DNA of 64,000 nt from Panopea generosa (GCA_029582155.1 CM055911.1:50901419-50965418), one strand, 5' to 3'; shown: positions 47,270 to 59,462, numbered from the stretch's first letter. Numbers and translations: made by a program. Notes: generated by a model not told the origin, from the sequence alone.

Positions 47270-47965
47270 ACAAAAACAACACCTTTTAATTTATTTTTCA
47301 GAGATCGTAAGTTTATATTCGTGTAGTGCAACATTTCACAAAGTAAATTTACGGAAGACATAATATGGTTACTATTTAAAGTTTTTATAAAAATAGCGTC
47401 TATTTGCACATAGTGTCATATCAGTGACCACGCGATGTCATTGAATTGACCAGACTTACGCGGGAATTACACAAATATCACCAATTTAAATCGCAAAAGA
47501 AACACATTTCAATTTATTTTTCAAGGACCGGATGTTTATGTTCGTGTAGCATTGCATTTCACACAGTTAAATTATGCAAGACATCGGAGGTTAGAATTAA
47601 ATATAGCGTCCAATCGTAAAAAGGGTCACATCAGTGATCACGCGAGGTCATCGAATTGTCCATGCTTACGCGGGAATAACAAAAATATCCACATTTTCAA
47701 TCGCTAAAACAATACATTTCAATTGATCAATGATCACGCGAATTCATTGCATTGTCCATACTTACGTAAGAATAACAAAAATCTTCCAATTTCAATTGCA
47801 AAAACAATATGTTTCAATTTATTTTTCAATGACAGGTGTTAATATTCGTGTAGCATTGCAGTTCGTGTAGTAAAATTATGCATGACACCATAGGTTACAT
47901 TTAAAAATACCGTCCAATTGTAAATACCCATGCCAGCGATCACGCGAGGTCATGGAATTTTCCAG
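47270..47965 (+). repeat. ~220-bp tandem repeat, 3 to 4 diverged copies, CpG-bearing
   Basis: Successive units carry aatttatttttca, then attcgtgtagcattgcattt, then tcagtgatcacgcgaggtca, then cttacgcgggaataac. The third unit is internally shortened (47720-47770). CG-containing blocks (tgatcacgcgaggtca) are better conserved than the AT-rich linkers. No open frame is maintained. Confidence 0.8.
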
Positions 47966-50034
47966 AAAGAAATAGGTCAACACTATTTTCCGAAAATGTA
48001 CATCGGCATATTTTGATTTTTTCGAAAAATCATGCGTGCTGATTGTGATAATTGACACGGTAATAAATCATTGTTTGTTTTGATTGTGATTACTGGGATA
48101 GAATCATGTACGCTACCGTGGCTTACCGTAATGGTTTCGGGTGGTTAGAATTTGGGAAAGGGGTGTCATAAATTATGTCAGTTTGCAGTTCGGCAATTTA
48201 CCAAAGCCGTGATATATGTCCTGGGGGTATATGGACTAATCAAATGCACGCGCCAATATGCGACAATACTGGTTTGTTTTCACAGCTGACACCCGTGACC
48301 GGAATTTTTATACCATGAAGGGGCAATAAAACTATAAGGCGTCCAATATCAGCATGATGTCTGCTGGTCATTATAATAAGGTAATTATTTTTTTTAATTA
48401 TCTGTTCGTCTGTGAAAGATCCCGTTCTAATTAATTTATAAATATTATATGCATTACCGATTTAGATTAATTTTGAATTCCTGTCCGATTCTAACTTTTG
48501 ACTTTCTGATCTGATTTGATGACAGAAGCAATTTATTTACATACAAGTAGATCTACATGTAAAAATAATAGCAAGGGGATTCTTTTTAAAAATGCGCAAG
48601 AAGGGAAAATAATAAAACGTTTTTTCTCATAGGTAAAATTATAGCATGGTAATAGAACACATAAAAGAATAAGTAATTTCTATTTTTACCATTATACTAA
48701 CTGATAAATTGTAACTAGACCAATCATTATTATAATTAAAACTTCCCCTATATCTATTATTGTCGTTAATTATTCATAATAATGATTCTAATAATAAATA
48801 TGCAGTAGTTGTATTAATTATAACTAAGGTATTGATAATTTATTATTAGTAGTAAAGGTAGTCCTTAATTATTATTGTAAATAATCTGTTTTGTCTGTTT
48901 AGTGAACTTATGTATGTTTTTGTCTTATTTCAGTTTGAAAGTTCGCACATAGCAGTCGGGACCAAAACTTTCAGGAGGATTTGATATTTTTTAATTTAAA
49001 TTTTGTGCTGCTTTTACCTGAAATGGAAAATAAATGAACAAATTCCACCAAAACGTAAAGATTAAAAAATTGTACAACCATAACTGAACGCTCTTGCATA
49101 TTTGTATATAAATAAGTGTAGTAACATTAAATATATGATACTTTTGGTAAAATAGTAAAAAATTATATATCTATTTGACTATTCCTATTTTAATTATTTT
49201 ATTAAGTTTATTTGTTTGATTTATATTACATATAAAAATATCATTGTAAAATATTGGTATGTATAAATTTGTGTCAAAATTAAAAATTAATTGAAATGAA
49301 AAGTCTTCTTGTTTTATACCCATGTATCTTTGTATTCCATTGTTATAGAATTATTTTTTTTTTATCATCGCAAAGATAATTCAATATTCAACAAAGTTTA
49401 CACTGACATAACAAGCGTAAAATCAGTATATCTTGCGGAAATATTAACTTTATAAGCGAGATATATATAAACTAGTGTTGAATTTAAAGAAAAAATAAAA
49501 TGAAACAAAATCTTTTTAGTTTCTACCCATATATCTCATTATTCAATTGCCACAACATTATAATTTTTATATCACCAAAAAGAAAATTTTATTTGCAACA
49601 AACTTTACATACACAAAAAAAGTATAAAATCAATATTTCTTACTGAAATAATGACTTTAATGAACTGGGTGTGCAATCAGCATGTATTTTTAAATATCCC
49701 CTATGGGAATGGTGCAGAAACCTTATCAGCCGGGTATTGGTTTATTGACATCTGTTTCCTTCTACCTGTATCTGTTAGGATAGGCAATACTGCTATATCT
49801 CTATGAAGTAAAGAGCTAAAGGACGTTTATTTGGTAGTATATGGTACATGAGAAAAGGTCAACAGTCTGCTTTACTTGCATTTTTACTTACTAATAACCT
49901 AATCAATTAAGCACCCAAAGTGACTTCATATCAATGAAATGACATCTGTAACATTTTTTTTCACATAGAAAAAAATCATTTTTCAATTATATTAATATGT
50001 AAGCCTGCATACAAATGATTAGAGATAACTACCC
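47966..50034. other. no recognisable feature
   Basis: The first 400 bp (to about 48390) are relatively CpG-rich. The rest is very AT-rich. I see no exon that I can defend. Confidence 0.45.
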
Positions 50035-50237
50035 ATGAATATATTTGTGCTTATAATGCAATGCCTAGCACAGTTGGCTACTAGGAGATTTTCTATGAAT
50101 ATTTTGTCTGGCGTTCTCAACCTGGGATGCGCAACTTCTCATGTTGAGGTCATACACGGCTTAACAAGGCGGCTCAGTGCTAAAATATACAGGCATCTTG
50201 CTCCACAACTGCTCATATTCTGGAACCTCCACCTGCC

Positions 50238-50345
50238 TATGCAGCAGGTTGCAGGTTTGATCCCCGGCTGGGTTATACCAAAGTCTTTCATGACTGTGAG
50301 ACAAAGGGATCTCAAAGTGTCAGATATTGTTCGCAGGCAACAACA
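50238..50345 (+). mobile_element. SINE-A head fragment
   Basis: gcaggtttgatccccggctg followed by ggttataccaaagtctt matches the SINE-A head. The body is lost. Confidence 0.55.
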
Positions 50346-50689
50346 AAACTGATATAAACCAGTTTGCAAAACTTTTCTATGGTAAGTAGCATGAAGGCTA
50401 ATTCTTGGCATTGATTGGCTCAACATGAAAACACTACATGTCTTGGTTGGGTATCATGTCCTTTGTCTGAAAATAACTAAAAGTGATTGTGTTCTCCTTA
50501 CTAAGTGATTTCATTTTACAGCCATTTAACTCCCATTGCTGAGGTTGTGGGTTCAAGTCTAACTCGGTCTAAACAACAACTCAAATGACTGTTAACAATA
50601 TGAAAGTCCTAAAGTTTGTATTCTGGATAATGCTTTACTGATCAGCAGGGCTCAGATGCTCATAGCTTAGTTAACTCAGCCACAGAGGA

Positions 50690-51040
50690 CCACTTGGCCA
50701 TTATGACCACTCAGCCAGACCAAAGAGGACCACTTGGTCATTATGACCACTCGGCCTGACCAAAGAGGACCACATGGTCATTAGGACCACTCGGCCAGAT
50801 AACAGAGGACCACTTGGCCATGAAGGGCCACTTGGCCTAAGAGGACCACTAATGGCCATGGAGGGCCTCTCAGCCGAGGAATACCACTTGACCATGAATG
50901 GCCTCTCAGCCAAAAAGTTCCACTTGGTCATGGAGGGCCATTCGGCAGACCACAGAAGACCACTTGGTCATGCAAGGTCACTTGGCCAAAGATGGCCATC
51001 GAGGACCATTCGGCCATGTGGACCATTCAGTCAGACCGGA
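50690..51040 (+). repeat. minisatellite, ~30-bp core, about 11 copies
   Basis: Units are variants of gaggaccacttggccattat plus gaccactcggccagacc. They become irregular to the right, and open frames rich in G-P-L arise from it. Confidence 0.88.
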
Positions 51041-51064
51041 AGTCACTAATTAAAAAACAGCAAG

Positions 51065-51188
51065 TACCATATTTACCCTATGTATTGGGACAGCAACAAA
51101 TAATTATTTTTTTTGCTGTCCCAATACTTATTATTTAAAAAATAATTATTTTTTTTACTGTCCCAATACATAGGGTGAATACGGTAAT
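51065..51188. mobile_element. MITE-4 copy
   Basis: Terminal inverted repeats are taccatatttaccctatgta on the left and its complement ending gggtgaatacggta on the right. Inside, a ctgtcccaata motif is repeated next to (A/T) runs. TA at each end may be the target duplication. Confidence 0.72.
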
Positions 51189-51755
51189 TTCGGTATTTCT
51201 ATGTTCCGTATAGATAGCGGTAAGCGTACTATTAATGTAGCATTCAATAAAATATCAAAGATATAACTACAAACAGTTACATAGCAATTAGGTATGTACA
51301 CTAATTACATAAATAAATAATTCAATTACCAAACCTACGTTCGTGTTTTCATTTGTTTTCTTTAATCCATTGTTTTTTAATCCAATTGACACAAACCATA
51401 ATCGTTTGTTTTCAATATAAAACACCCTTATCCGTAAATTGTATTGTAATTTCCTTTTATACTTTGCAAAACTTCAGTCTCGATGTAGCGTGCCCACTTG
51501 CTTTGAAGTACGCCGACCAAAACTCTTTTGATGTATGCCGATACATGTGCGTCAGTTTGACACAGTTTGAGAATTAAATAAAGGGGCACTATAGTTAAGA
51601 TTATAACAAAGATTTTTTATATTGAAATAGAAAATAATTAAAGGTAATTGTTTGTTTGAAACTGGGTTGAAACTGGGTGTGGTTAAAAAAATAACATTTT
51701 CCAATCAGAGAACAGTTGTCTTTTTGACGATATAATTGGTTGAAATATGTCCCGA
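51189..51755. other. no recognisable feature
   Basis: AT-rich with scattered CG dinucleotides. An open frame of 74 codons at 51353-51577 has no recognised similarity. Confidence 0.4.
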
Positions 51756-51761
51756 ACTTAC

Positions 51762-51788
51762 CCGCGCTTCTTTTGACGACTCGCGCAT
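51762..51788 (-). CDS. possible micro first exon (9 or 15 aa)
   Basis: The peptide MRESSKEAR is encoded in front of a GTAAGT donor in phase 0, inside a CpG-bearing patch. An in-frame ATG at 51806 would extend it to 15 residues, and a TAA lies at 51810-51812. Phase and donor are compatible with splicing to the CACNB exon at 3304. It is too short for its composition to prove anything, so it may be chance. Confidence 0.22.
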
Positions 51789-52498
51789 AAATGCACCCCA
51801 ACACATATTTTAACCATTGACAAGCGAGAGATATCCCCCCCAAAAAAGAACCAACTTATTTTCATAGGCACAAAAATGACCCAATTAATCATTTAAAATA
51901 AAACAAAGTATTTTGGAAAATCCCTCGCTATTCATTTGTAACAATATGTTTTGACTACAAGTTTGAGTTATGCATTCACTTCGCTACATTTTACCGCAAA
52001 CATAATACACGCCAGAGGGTCAATAAATTATCTATAATCTATACTGGAACTACATATACCCCAGTCATAAATAAAATACACACGGCATCATGTCAATTTC
52101 ATCATACGAACATGTCACGGATACACAATAGAACAAAGTCAGACTGATTCCACAAAAATTACCATTGCGGTATCGGTAAAGTATAATAAATAAATGAGAG
52201 CCAGTCTAAATTTTCAATCTCGATTGGTTTACAATTGGTAATAAGTACTAATCTTATGGACACGAGTGATGCATTCTCTACCAGCATTTATACAATTCTA
52301 TATCAAGTTATATTTGTTAAAAAAAAAATAATGCCGATAAATTTTCGTGTAATATATTTTATTATGCATAAAACATCAATACATTGCTTACAGTCTCTAT
52401 ACCCATTAAATTTAAAGAATTGTATGTACATTACACGCTTATGTCTTATTTCTTTTTCCACCGACACAATTTAATTTTGACCTTTTGCCAATATGCGA

Positions 52499-52506
52499 TG
52501 ACGTCA
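52499..52506. promoter_or_regulatory. CRE-like palindrome TGACGTCA
   Basis: A perfect eight-base CREB/ATF site within a CG-bearing patch (about 52490-52620), between the candidate first exons at 51.8 and 54.4 kb. A single eight-base match may be chance. Confidence 0.25.
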
Positions 52507-52984
52507 ACTCTGACAATTTCTTGCATCACTTTAACGTCGCGTGTTATTTCACTTCGACGAAACGAACATGTGTTTAAAGATAAATTAATATCAGTTTGTT
52601 GTGGTGTCGTGTAAACAGTTGTCAATCATACAACAAAACAGCGTCATAAAATCGGTGTTTAGATATAAATAGGTCAGTTAATTTGGGAATTGTGTAAGCA
52701 GGCTATGTACCACCTGATTGTTTAATCACACGTTTACAAGCAAAGGAACGATGCTCGAGGCAATGTTTTTTTTTCATGTATAATTCGGGATTAAAACTTA
52801 TAACAAAGGAATTATTTAGTTACAGGTATGGCAAATTATAGACTTTAAATAATAAAGAGAGCAATAACCATTTTACCTAATCTTTAATTATTATCAGAAA
52901 TAGAAAATTACGATGTACAGGCAATGTTTTTCATGGATATTTTGGGATTAAAATTTATAAAACTTCGCATTTTTCGGAGATAAC

Positions 52985-53152
52985 AATGTCCAAAAAATAT
53001 AGGTGTCCCAAAACTTAGGGACGAAAAATTATCAGATTTTTTAAAAAATTCTAATGTGTCCCAATTCTTATTATCAAAAAAATAATTATTTTCCTGAAAA
53101 ATAAGGGTGTCCCAAAACATAGGGTGTCCCAATACATAGGGTAAATACGGTA
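52985..53152. mobile_element. MITE-4 copy, rearranged
   Basis: The right end ccaatacatagggtaaatac followed by ggta matches the 51065-51188 termini. Internal gtgtcccaa phrases recur four times, and the left end is degraded. Confidence 0.65.
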
Positions 53153-53754
53153 GTCATAACATATAATTAACTATATATTATCTCTCATTGACAAAACATA
53201 ATAATCATCTACTTGCCTTCTATAAAGAATTGTATACATTAGTCCCACATGGCAGAACATAATGTTACACAAAACCTCATGTATAAATAATCAGGAAATT
53301 GGGAGGTCAGAGTACTGGAAACCATACATATGTCGTTATATGTTCTTCTCATCATAATCTAGTGAAAGGTCATATTTAAATACAATTCTCAAAGGGAGAC
53401 AACTTTTATATAGTCGCGGGAGAAACATTTTAGCTTTAAGTCAAATCTGAAGTTCAATCCTTTCTCTCCTTTTCTTTTTTTTCTAATGCCTTTTTCAACA
53501 CAACACAACACCTGTTACGTATATAAAGTGTTTGGATGGAGTCCGACTCAAACCCACAGGTCAGATATTGTGACCTTTCACCAAACAGCCACAAAGTACC
53601 ATGCAACTATAACTTAAACTTTATGAAATTAAAACAGAATGCCAGGTCACAAGTTGCTAAATAAAGAAGAGCAGCAAACCATATAATTATGATATATTAT
53701 ACATGTATGTTTTTTCTCAGGCGACAGATGACTTTTCTTTGCAGAACCTAGGTA

Positions 53755-54115
53755 AAGGACCTACATTTTCAATTGTTTTGGAGTTTATTATCCAGAAAAG
53801 GAAAATGTTGTATTTATGACTTTTTGTTTCTATGTTAACAGCAAAAAATATATTGAAAATAGAAACACCCGTATGCCAAACCACACCACTAGACTAAGAG
53901 ATTGACATGTAAAAACATTTTTGTCATGTAAACTTGAACTATTTTGGAGTAGTGTTCCGGAAACAACAAATTTTGTAATTTTGGCTATTTGTTTCCATGG
54001 TAACAGCAAATATTTAAAAAGAAAATATTCTTATAGCAAAAGGCAATACTACACCACCACAGGGTGACATATATACAAAATTTCTTGTCTTAGAGTTTTG
54101 CTCCTGAAAGGCTTT
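53755..54115 (+). repeat. two ~180-bp diverged copies of a dispersed element
   Basis: Each copy has ttttggagt, a tttgtttctatgttaacagc / tttgtttccatggtaacagc block and a caccac(t/c)a block. It lies just downstream (in the transcriptional sense) of the distal first exon. Confidence 0.6.
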
Positions 54116-54300
54116 CCGACGCACAGATGTTGCCAAATTTAATATTTCCCACAATTGTGTTGTGGCGATAAATATGCACTTCATCATAATTCATTAACAC
54201 ATTTCCCATTCAGAAATTTGTACGACACCCGACTAATAAAAAAAATCCACGCACAAACCTCTCACTTACAACGTAGTACAATTTACAAAATGTTACTTAC

Positions 54301-54390
54301 GTCTATGCTTTCTTCTTCGTCGTCCATGCCCATCCGGAGGTCATACTGCTGCAGGCGACCTTTATTTACCATACGTTTGTTACGCGCCAT
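54301..54390 (-). CDS. CACNB: CACNB candidate alternative first exon, distal (30 aa)
   Basis: This is the most distal candidate first exon. It encodes MARNKRMVNKGRLQQYDLRM then GMDDEEESID and ends at a consensus GTAAGT donor, phase 0. I chose the ATG at 54390 because it has A at -3 and G at +4. An in-frame ATG twelve bases upstream (54402) in a weaker context would add MKEK, and a TAA at 54409-54411 closes the frame behind it. The peptide is basic and then acidic; ending in ESID before GSQDSN fits the serine-rich, acidic run-in of the CACNB N terminus. Base composition is markedly richer in CG than the flanks. It could instead be the first exon of another minus-strand gene, but no other downstream exon was found in the window. 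Confidence 0.62.
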
Positions 54391-54402
54391 TTTCTCCTTC
54401 AT

Positions 54403-55589
54403 TAATCCTTAACTGATGTATTCCAAGTTATCCACTTTTGGTGCAAAAAATCCACCTGAATATTTTTTAACTGAATACGAGAAACTCACTAGAAACTCTT
54501 GCTTGCCTAGACTATGCCTTGCACTGGTAGAATGTTTAAGGTCATTCTATAATAACGAAACTTTTACAAGTTTGTTTGTATTTACTATCAATATCAGCAG
54601 TATCTTAGTTTTCAGCACACCTGATATAACAGATTTCTATCAGGACAAGTTGTCCTGAAACTGTTGAATATTGCATAAAGTAACATAAATTTAATGTGAA
54701 TTTAACGAAATCACAAGTACATGTTGGTACTTCACAGTTTTACTTGTATTATTTATTATTGTAACAATGTCTTCAAAACACCGGTATTGTCACTATAAAT
54801 AAATAAATATTTAGAATTATTACAATTCATTAGGATGGACAGATCCAAATCAACAATCACAGCAAACAATAATTGATAACATTTGAAAAGAGACAAATCA
54901 TTGATATCCTCAAGAAACTTCAGACAAAAGTAACTAAAAATTGGCCTACGCCAATGATGATACACTGGAAAATCCATCTTTTTCCTTTTTAAGAAATGAA
55001 GTTAAACTTTTACTCCCTCAGCAACAAAGATTTAAACCTAGTATTGCACTTTCTGAAAATACCAAACTAGATCACACAAAGTACAAGTTTGCGTTTATTG
55101 TTTACAAGAAAACAAACTATACAAGATATTACCATTTTAAAACCTTGACGATCCCAACTTGATCCTACCTGATAACTGAAACAGGTATATGGCAAGGTAA
55201 CCAGGTACAAGATGGGAAGACACCTAACTACCATCATACCAATCATTCAATAATTCTGAATAATTACTTCTATTCACAGTTTTTTTCCTCCCCAAGGAAA
55301 GCAATTAGCAGCTTCCCCGCAATTTTGAGCCACCTTTGACCAGGACTTTGATCAGGGTCTCTGGCCACTTAGGTCATGTTTGATCAATACAGTCCACAGG
55401 TGGAAGTCTATTGGGAGAAAACACTACTGTCTAATTGTTACACCATAATCAACAACAATCTATTTTTTCTTACGATTTTGTTTGAAAATAAAATGGACAG
55501 GTTAACAGGATTTTTTAACTTGCTTATTTTATCTTGATAGCGTGATAAAGAAACATGTTACAATAACTTAGAAAAATCACACTTAAAAT
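54403..55589. other. 5' side of distal first exon, no clear promoter
   Basis: AT-rich. I find no TATA box at a sensible distance and no CpG island upstream of 54402. The remaining sequence has small open frames only. Confidence 0.4.
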
Positions 55590-55732
55590 CGTCCTGGGTA
55601 AAACCAGTACTAAGCATATGCAGACAAAGTGTCTGGCTCAAGGACACCAGGCATAGCCGTGCCGAAGGATTGAACCCATGACCCTCCTATCCTGGATCTG
55701 ACGCTCTACCACTAGACACTGCACTCTACAGT
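55590..55732 (-). mobile_element. SINE-E copy
   Basis: tcctgggtaaaaccagtact, aagtgtctggctcaagg and a tRNA-like head ending acgctctaccactagac. Confidence 0.75.
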
Positions 55733-55939
55733 TTATATTATTGTACCCATAAAATGATGATTAGTAATATAGTTAATAGATTTTTCCTGTTTTTCTTATT
55801 TTATTGATCATGCTGGGTGTTAGATGTGAACATTAAATATATACTTCCGTATTTATATACAGGTATTCAATACACGTTCTGTATTTATCTATAGTCACAG
55901 GTTGTTAATCTCATGTTATACACTCTTTTTAATGGCTGC

Positions 55940-56385
55940 CAGTCTGTAGTTATCCTTTTAAAAACATTCAGTATTCATATTTGTTTATTTAGTATTCATA
56001 TTAGGTCATCCTGTATATATATTTGGTCATTCAGTATTCATATTTGGTCATTTAGTATTCATATTTGATCATTCAGTATTTATATTTGATCATTCGGTAT
56101 TTATATTTTATATTTCAACATTTATATTTGATAAATGAATACTTGATATTTGACATTTATTTTTGATAATTTGATATTTCAGAATTTAATAATTCAGTAT
56201 TTATGTTTCGACATACTTTCAGTTTTATTTTTGATATTTTAACACATATAAATTTTGATAATTCAGTACTTATATTTGTATTTGTATTGATAATTTTGCA
56301 TTATATTTTATATTGTAACATTTTTATCTGATATTTAAGCATTCATATTTAATATTTCAGCATTTATACTTGATAACTCAGTTTG
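55940..56385 (+). repeat. degenerate ~20-bp array
   Basis: Repeating cagtattcatatttggtcat and ttatatttgataattcagta variants, very AT-rich. Confidence 0.78.
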
Positions 56386-56398
56386 TTTCGACAATAGG

Positions 56399-56668
56399 CA
56401 TAATTTTTATTTTGATGCCATCAAGGGCTAACAGATGATCAGTTAACTTAACCGCTCTTTCATGGAATTCAGGAAGGTTAACCAGTACTCCAGCACACCC
56501 AATATCCACAAGCAACTGATAACTTTCTCACCTGAATCAGGGGTGAGAGCCAATGAGACACAATGTTGAATATCAATCATCACAGTGACTGTGGCTTGGA
56601 GGGGATTGAAACTTAAGACACCTGGATTAATAGTCAAGTGGACTACCAACTGTGTTAACCAGACTTGA
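56399..56668 (-). mobile_element. SINE-B copy
   Basis: Minus orientation, tail at the left (gatgccatcaagggctaaca) and a diverged head at the right (ggggattgaaacttaagaca). It is embedded in the degenerate AT-rich array, which appears to continue at 56690-56770. Confidence 0.82.
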
Positions 56669-56770
56669 CTAATAACTCGTTATTTATATTTCATAATTTG
56701 GCATTAATGTATAATAATTTAGTTTTTATATTATTGATAATTCAGTATTTACATTTTCTTTATTTCAGAC

Positions 56771-58128
56771 AGAAAAGTTTGTTTCACTAATCTAACATAT
56801 TAAAGTGAAGTAATAATCATCTTAATGTCCTTGAATATTTTAGCAAAGTTTTCATAGAACAGACCTCAACTTAGAATCCAATTTTTGTCCATTTTGAATT
56901 GATAACTTTTATTCACACAATTTAGTTTTTAATTAAATCCAAAGTAAACACATAAAACATTATTCTACCCAAGTTTTTACTTCTCCGTTCCAATTTACAG
57001 CTGTGGTAAAAATATTTTCACAAAAGATTTTCCCCACAATGTATATAATTATACCAGTGCTGTGTAGCATATAAACTGCCTACGAAAAAATTAATACAAA
57101 CAGACCAGTAATATTTGGATAATTATGACGAATATATATAGGATAATGTAAAGGGCACACAATGGGTAGATACCTAACACACAATTCGCTGTCGCTATCA
57201 AACATAGTAGACGATTTCCTATTATTATGAAGAGATTGGATCACAATTACTGTATAATATGGAGAAAAATATACTTTTATGTCTAACTAAAGTCCTGTTT
57301 CAGATGACATGTGTGCATGGAACACTGATGCCCAATTTTTGAGAAGAGATTTAATCACTATAACTTTATAAAGCTTTTATGTCTAACAGATTTAAAATGA
57401 CTGAAGCCATTTACACTCCAGGACCAAACAATGTGTGCTAGAACACTGATGCCCAATTTTTGGGTAATGACTTTGACCTTGATTTAGTTGTGAGTCACAT
57501 TATTTTTACTCATTCCTTTATTGTTAAGAAGGGTTTGCTAGTATATATTGTATTCTTTATTTAAGTTTCATCATGGTTAACACACAGTATATACACAATA
57601 TCATAAAACATTCTTTACATTCAACAAATAACCATTCTATAAAGAATTATAAGAGACTATATTTAAAACATGTCACAGTTGTACCAAAACCAGGAACTTT
57701 AGTGACGAGAAATAAATTAGTTTGAGACAGCCCCTAAGACCATTCAGAGAAGTTGTCTGATAAATTAAATTTAAACAGTAGTTCTATAACTATCATATAA
57801 TATAATTATTATAAGAAGACCTTTATTTCATTTCTATTTTTGAAAGGGGCATAACCCTGGTTAATGGTTAACAGGCATCATCTTTCACACATTTACTGGT
57901 CATTAATTTGATTTCACCAGTTTTTATTGTTAAGATAGAAAAATTGAAAGGCAATATAAATTTCTATTTTTTAACATTATTTCTTCAATCCTTAAAAGTG
58001 AGTCTTGTTTTTTAAAAAGCTGTAAATAATTTCATAAATATACAATGTGTCAGCTAGTAATACTTGTAGACTAATACCTCTACCTGATTACATGAGCATA
58101 ACAAGAGCAAGGCCATTATAAATTAATT
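56771..58128. other. mostly unassigned; one internal duplication
   Basis: At 57262-57480 two ~110-bp segments share ttttatgtctaac, ggaacactgatgcccaattt / agaacactgatgcccaattt, and look like copies of one old element. The rest is AT-rich with nothing identified. Confidence 0.4.
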
Positions 58129-58325
58129 GATAGATTATCATTCAATTTTTTCTTAAAAACGGGAAGGGTGGGAGGATTTTTTTTTTACTTTTACTTTTAA
58201 TTGTTGATGTTTTTGTTATAATTTTAATTAATTTAAATGATTTGTAATAAAAAGGGTTGGGGCAGCATGAAAATAATGGGGCAGGCAGGGATAATAATGT
58301 AACAATTAATTTATTATGACCTAAA
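58129..58325 (+). mobile_element. MITE-3 copy
   Basis: Inverted repeat ends at aaattaattgatagattatc and its partner near 58290-58320, with gggcaggcagggataataat. Reverse-oriented relative to 1872-2106. Confidence 0.68.
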
Positions 58326-58374
58326 TTATTTTTTTTGTAAAATGAAGTTTAAACGCCATTTTTTTCCACAGGTT

Positions 58375-58556
58375 AATTATATTTAGCATATCCAGTTTTA
58401 ATGGAATGAATATGAGTAGAGCCACCATCCTTCCGAAACTGGTAAACTTCTCACATAAAGTTTTTTTGACTGAACGTGTTTCGAACTTACGACTCAGCAG
58501 TGAGAGGTTAAGAACCATGAGCCATGTCTTATACCACCTCGGCCATGTTAGACCCA
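58375..58556 (-). mobile_element. SINE-C copy
   Basis: atccagttttaatgga, tagagccaccatccttcc, then a tRNA-like head on the minus strand ending ccacctcggccatgttag. Confidence 0.7.
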
Positions 58557-59462
58557 AAATAAAGTAAACAGAAGTTACCTGTATATATATAATAAACCAA
58601 AGACTTATGTAGCAGGATAGAAAACTTGCATCACCTGACTAAACGTTTATGAAACAGCACACGAAGGATTCAACATTTGCAAATTAATCATTCATAATTC
58701 ACAGGCAACTGATTTCTTGCACATAAACTGTTAGTTGTATGTAATCTTAGATGTTTAAACATGTTTCAATCACACAAAATGCGAAACACAAAATCTGATC
58801 GGGCACATGTTTTTCAGTAAAAATATGGATTTTAATGAAATACGAGAGGTTTGAGGGTGGGGTAGGTTGTACCATTTTCAAAGAGTAGATCTGCCACTGA
58901 TCTCATATTTCTCTCTGTTAGAAACTTGCAAAACAAGTTCAGTGTGTTTTTTATATATTTATACTTAATTATTCTCATTTTTGTTCATAAAATATTTACC
59001 AGTATATTATATATATGAAAGCAAGCTGGCTTTATAATAATAGACTTAAGAATAATATATTTTTATTTTTTATATGAATTCTTTTGACTTACCTTTTTTT
59101 TTTTAATTGATAATGATATTTTAAGACATGCTCTATGCAATGATTCACTGTACCAATACAATTCTCATATTTGTGGTTTAGATCACATTGTTAATATTAT
59201 TTTCAGAACAACAGGAAAGGACTCTCGTATTTGAATTACTAACACTTTTTTTATGAACGGATATACAATTATATTGGACTGGTTGACATTATCCCTGTCC
59301 ATAACACTAATATGGTATATTGATTGAATAATGTCACATTGCACCACAAACAAGGTGTTATATTAATTTATGACATTTGTACTGTATAAATTTATAGGGA
59401 GATTAAAAAGCTAGGACAGTAAAGACTGATTTTCTGTAAATGATAAAAATGTGTCATGTCTA
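58557..59462. other. no recognisable feature
   Basis: Very AT-rich, nothing identified. Confidence 0.45.

Larger units (their letters stand above)
1216..54402 (-). other. CACNB: CACNB locus, 5' half (voltage-gated calcium channel beta subunit)
   Basis: This is the span of the only recognisable gene. CACNB is a cytoplasmic MAGUK-like protein with SH3 and GK-like domains. It binds the alpha-interaction domain of high-voltage-activated calcium channel alpha1 subunits, promotes their surface delivery and tunes gating. Seen here are three constitutive exons (3188-3304, 2469-2591, 1216-1346) and three candidate alternative first exons (3692-3760, 43281-43400, 54301-54390). All junctions have GT-AG signals, and every junction up to the donor of the last exon is phase 0. 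The last exon ends in phase 2, so the coding sequence continues left of the window with HOOK and GK domains not present here. The identity is certain from the SH3 exons. Assignment of the first exons is inference from phase, start context and position. Confidence 0.93.

Noticed and set aside
48350-48382. Plus-strand first exon (ATG followed by a few codons and GTAATT)
   Set aside because: The frame is under ten codons, the donor is weak and no downstream plus-strand exon is found.
52384-52415. Another five-codon minus-strand first exon before GTAAGC
   Set aside because: It is too short to distinguish from chance.
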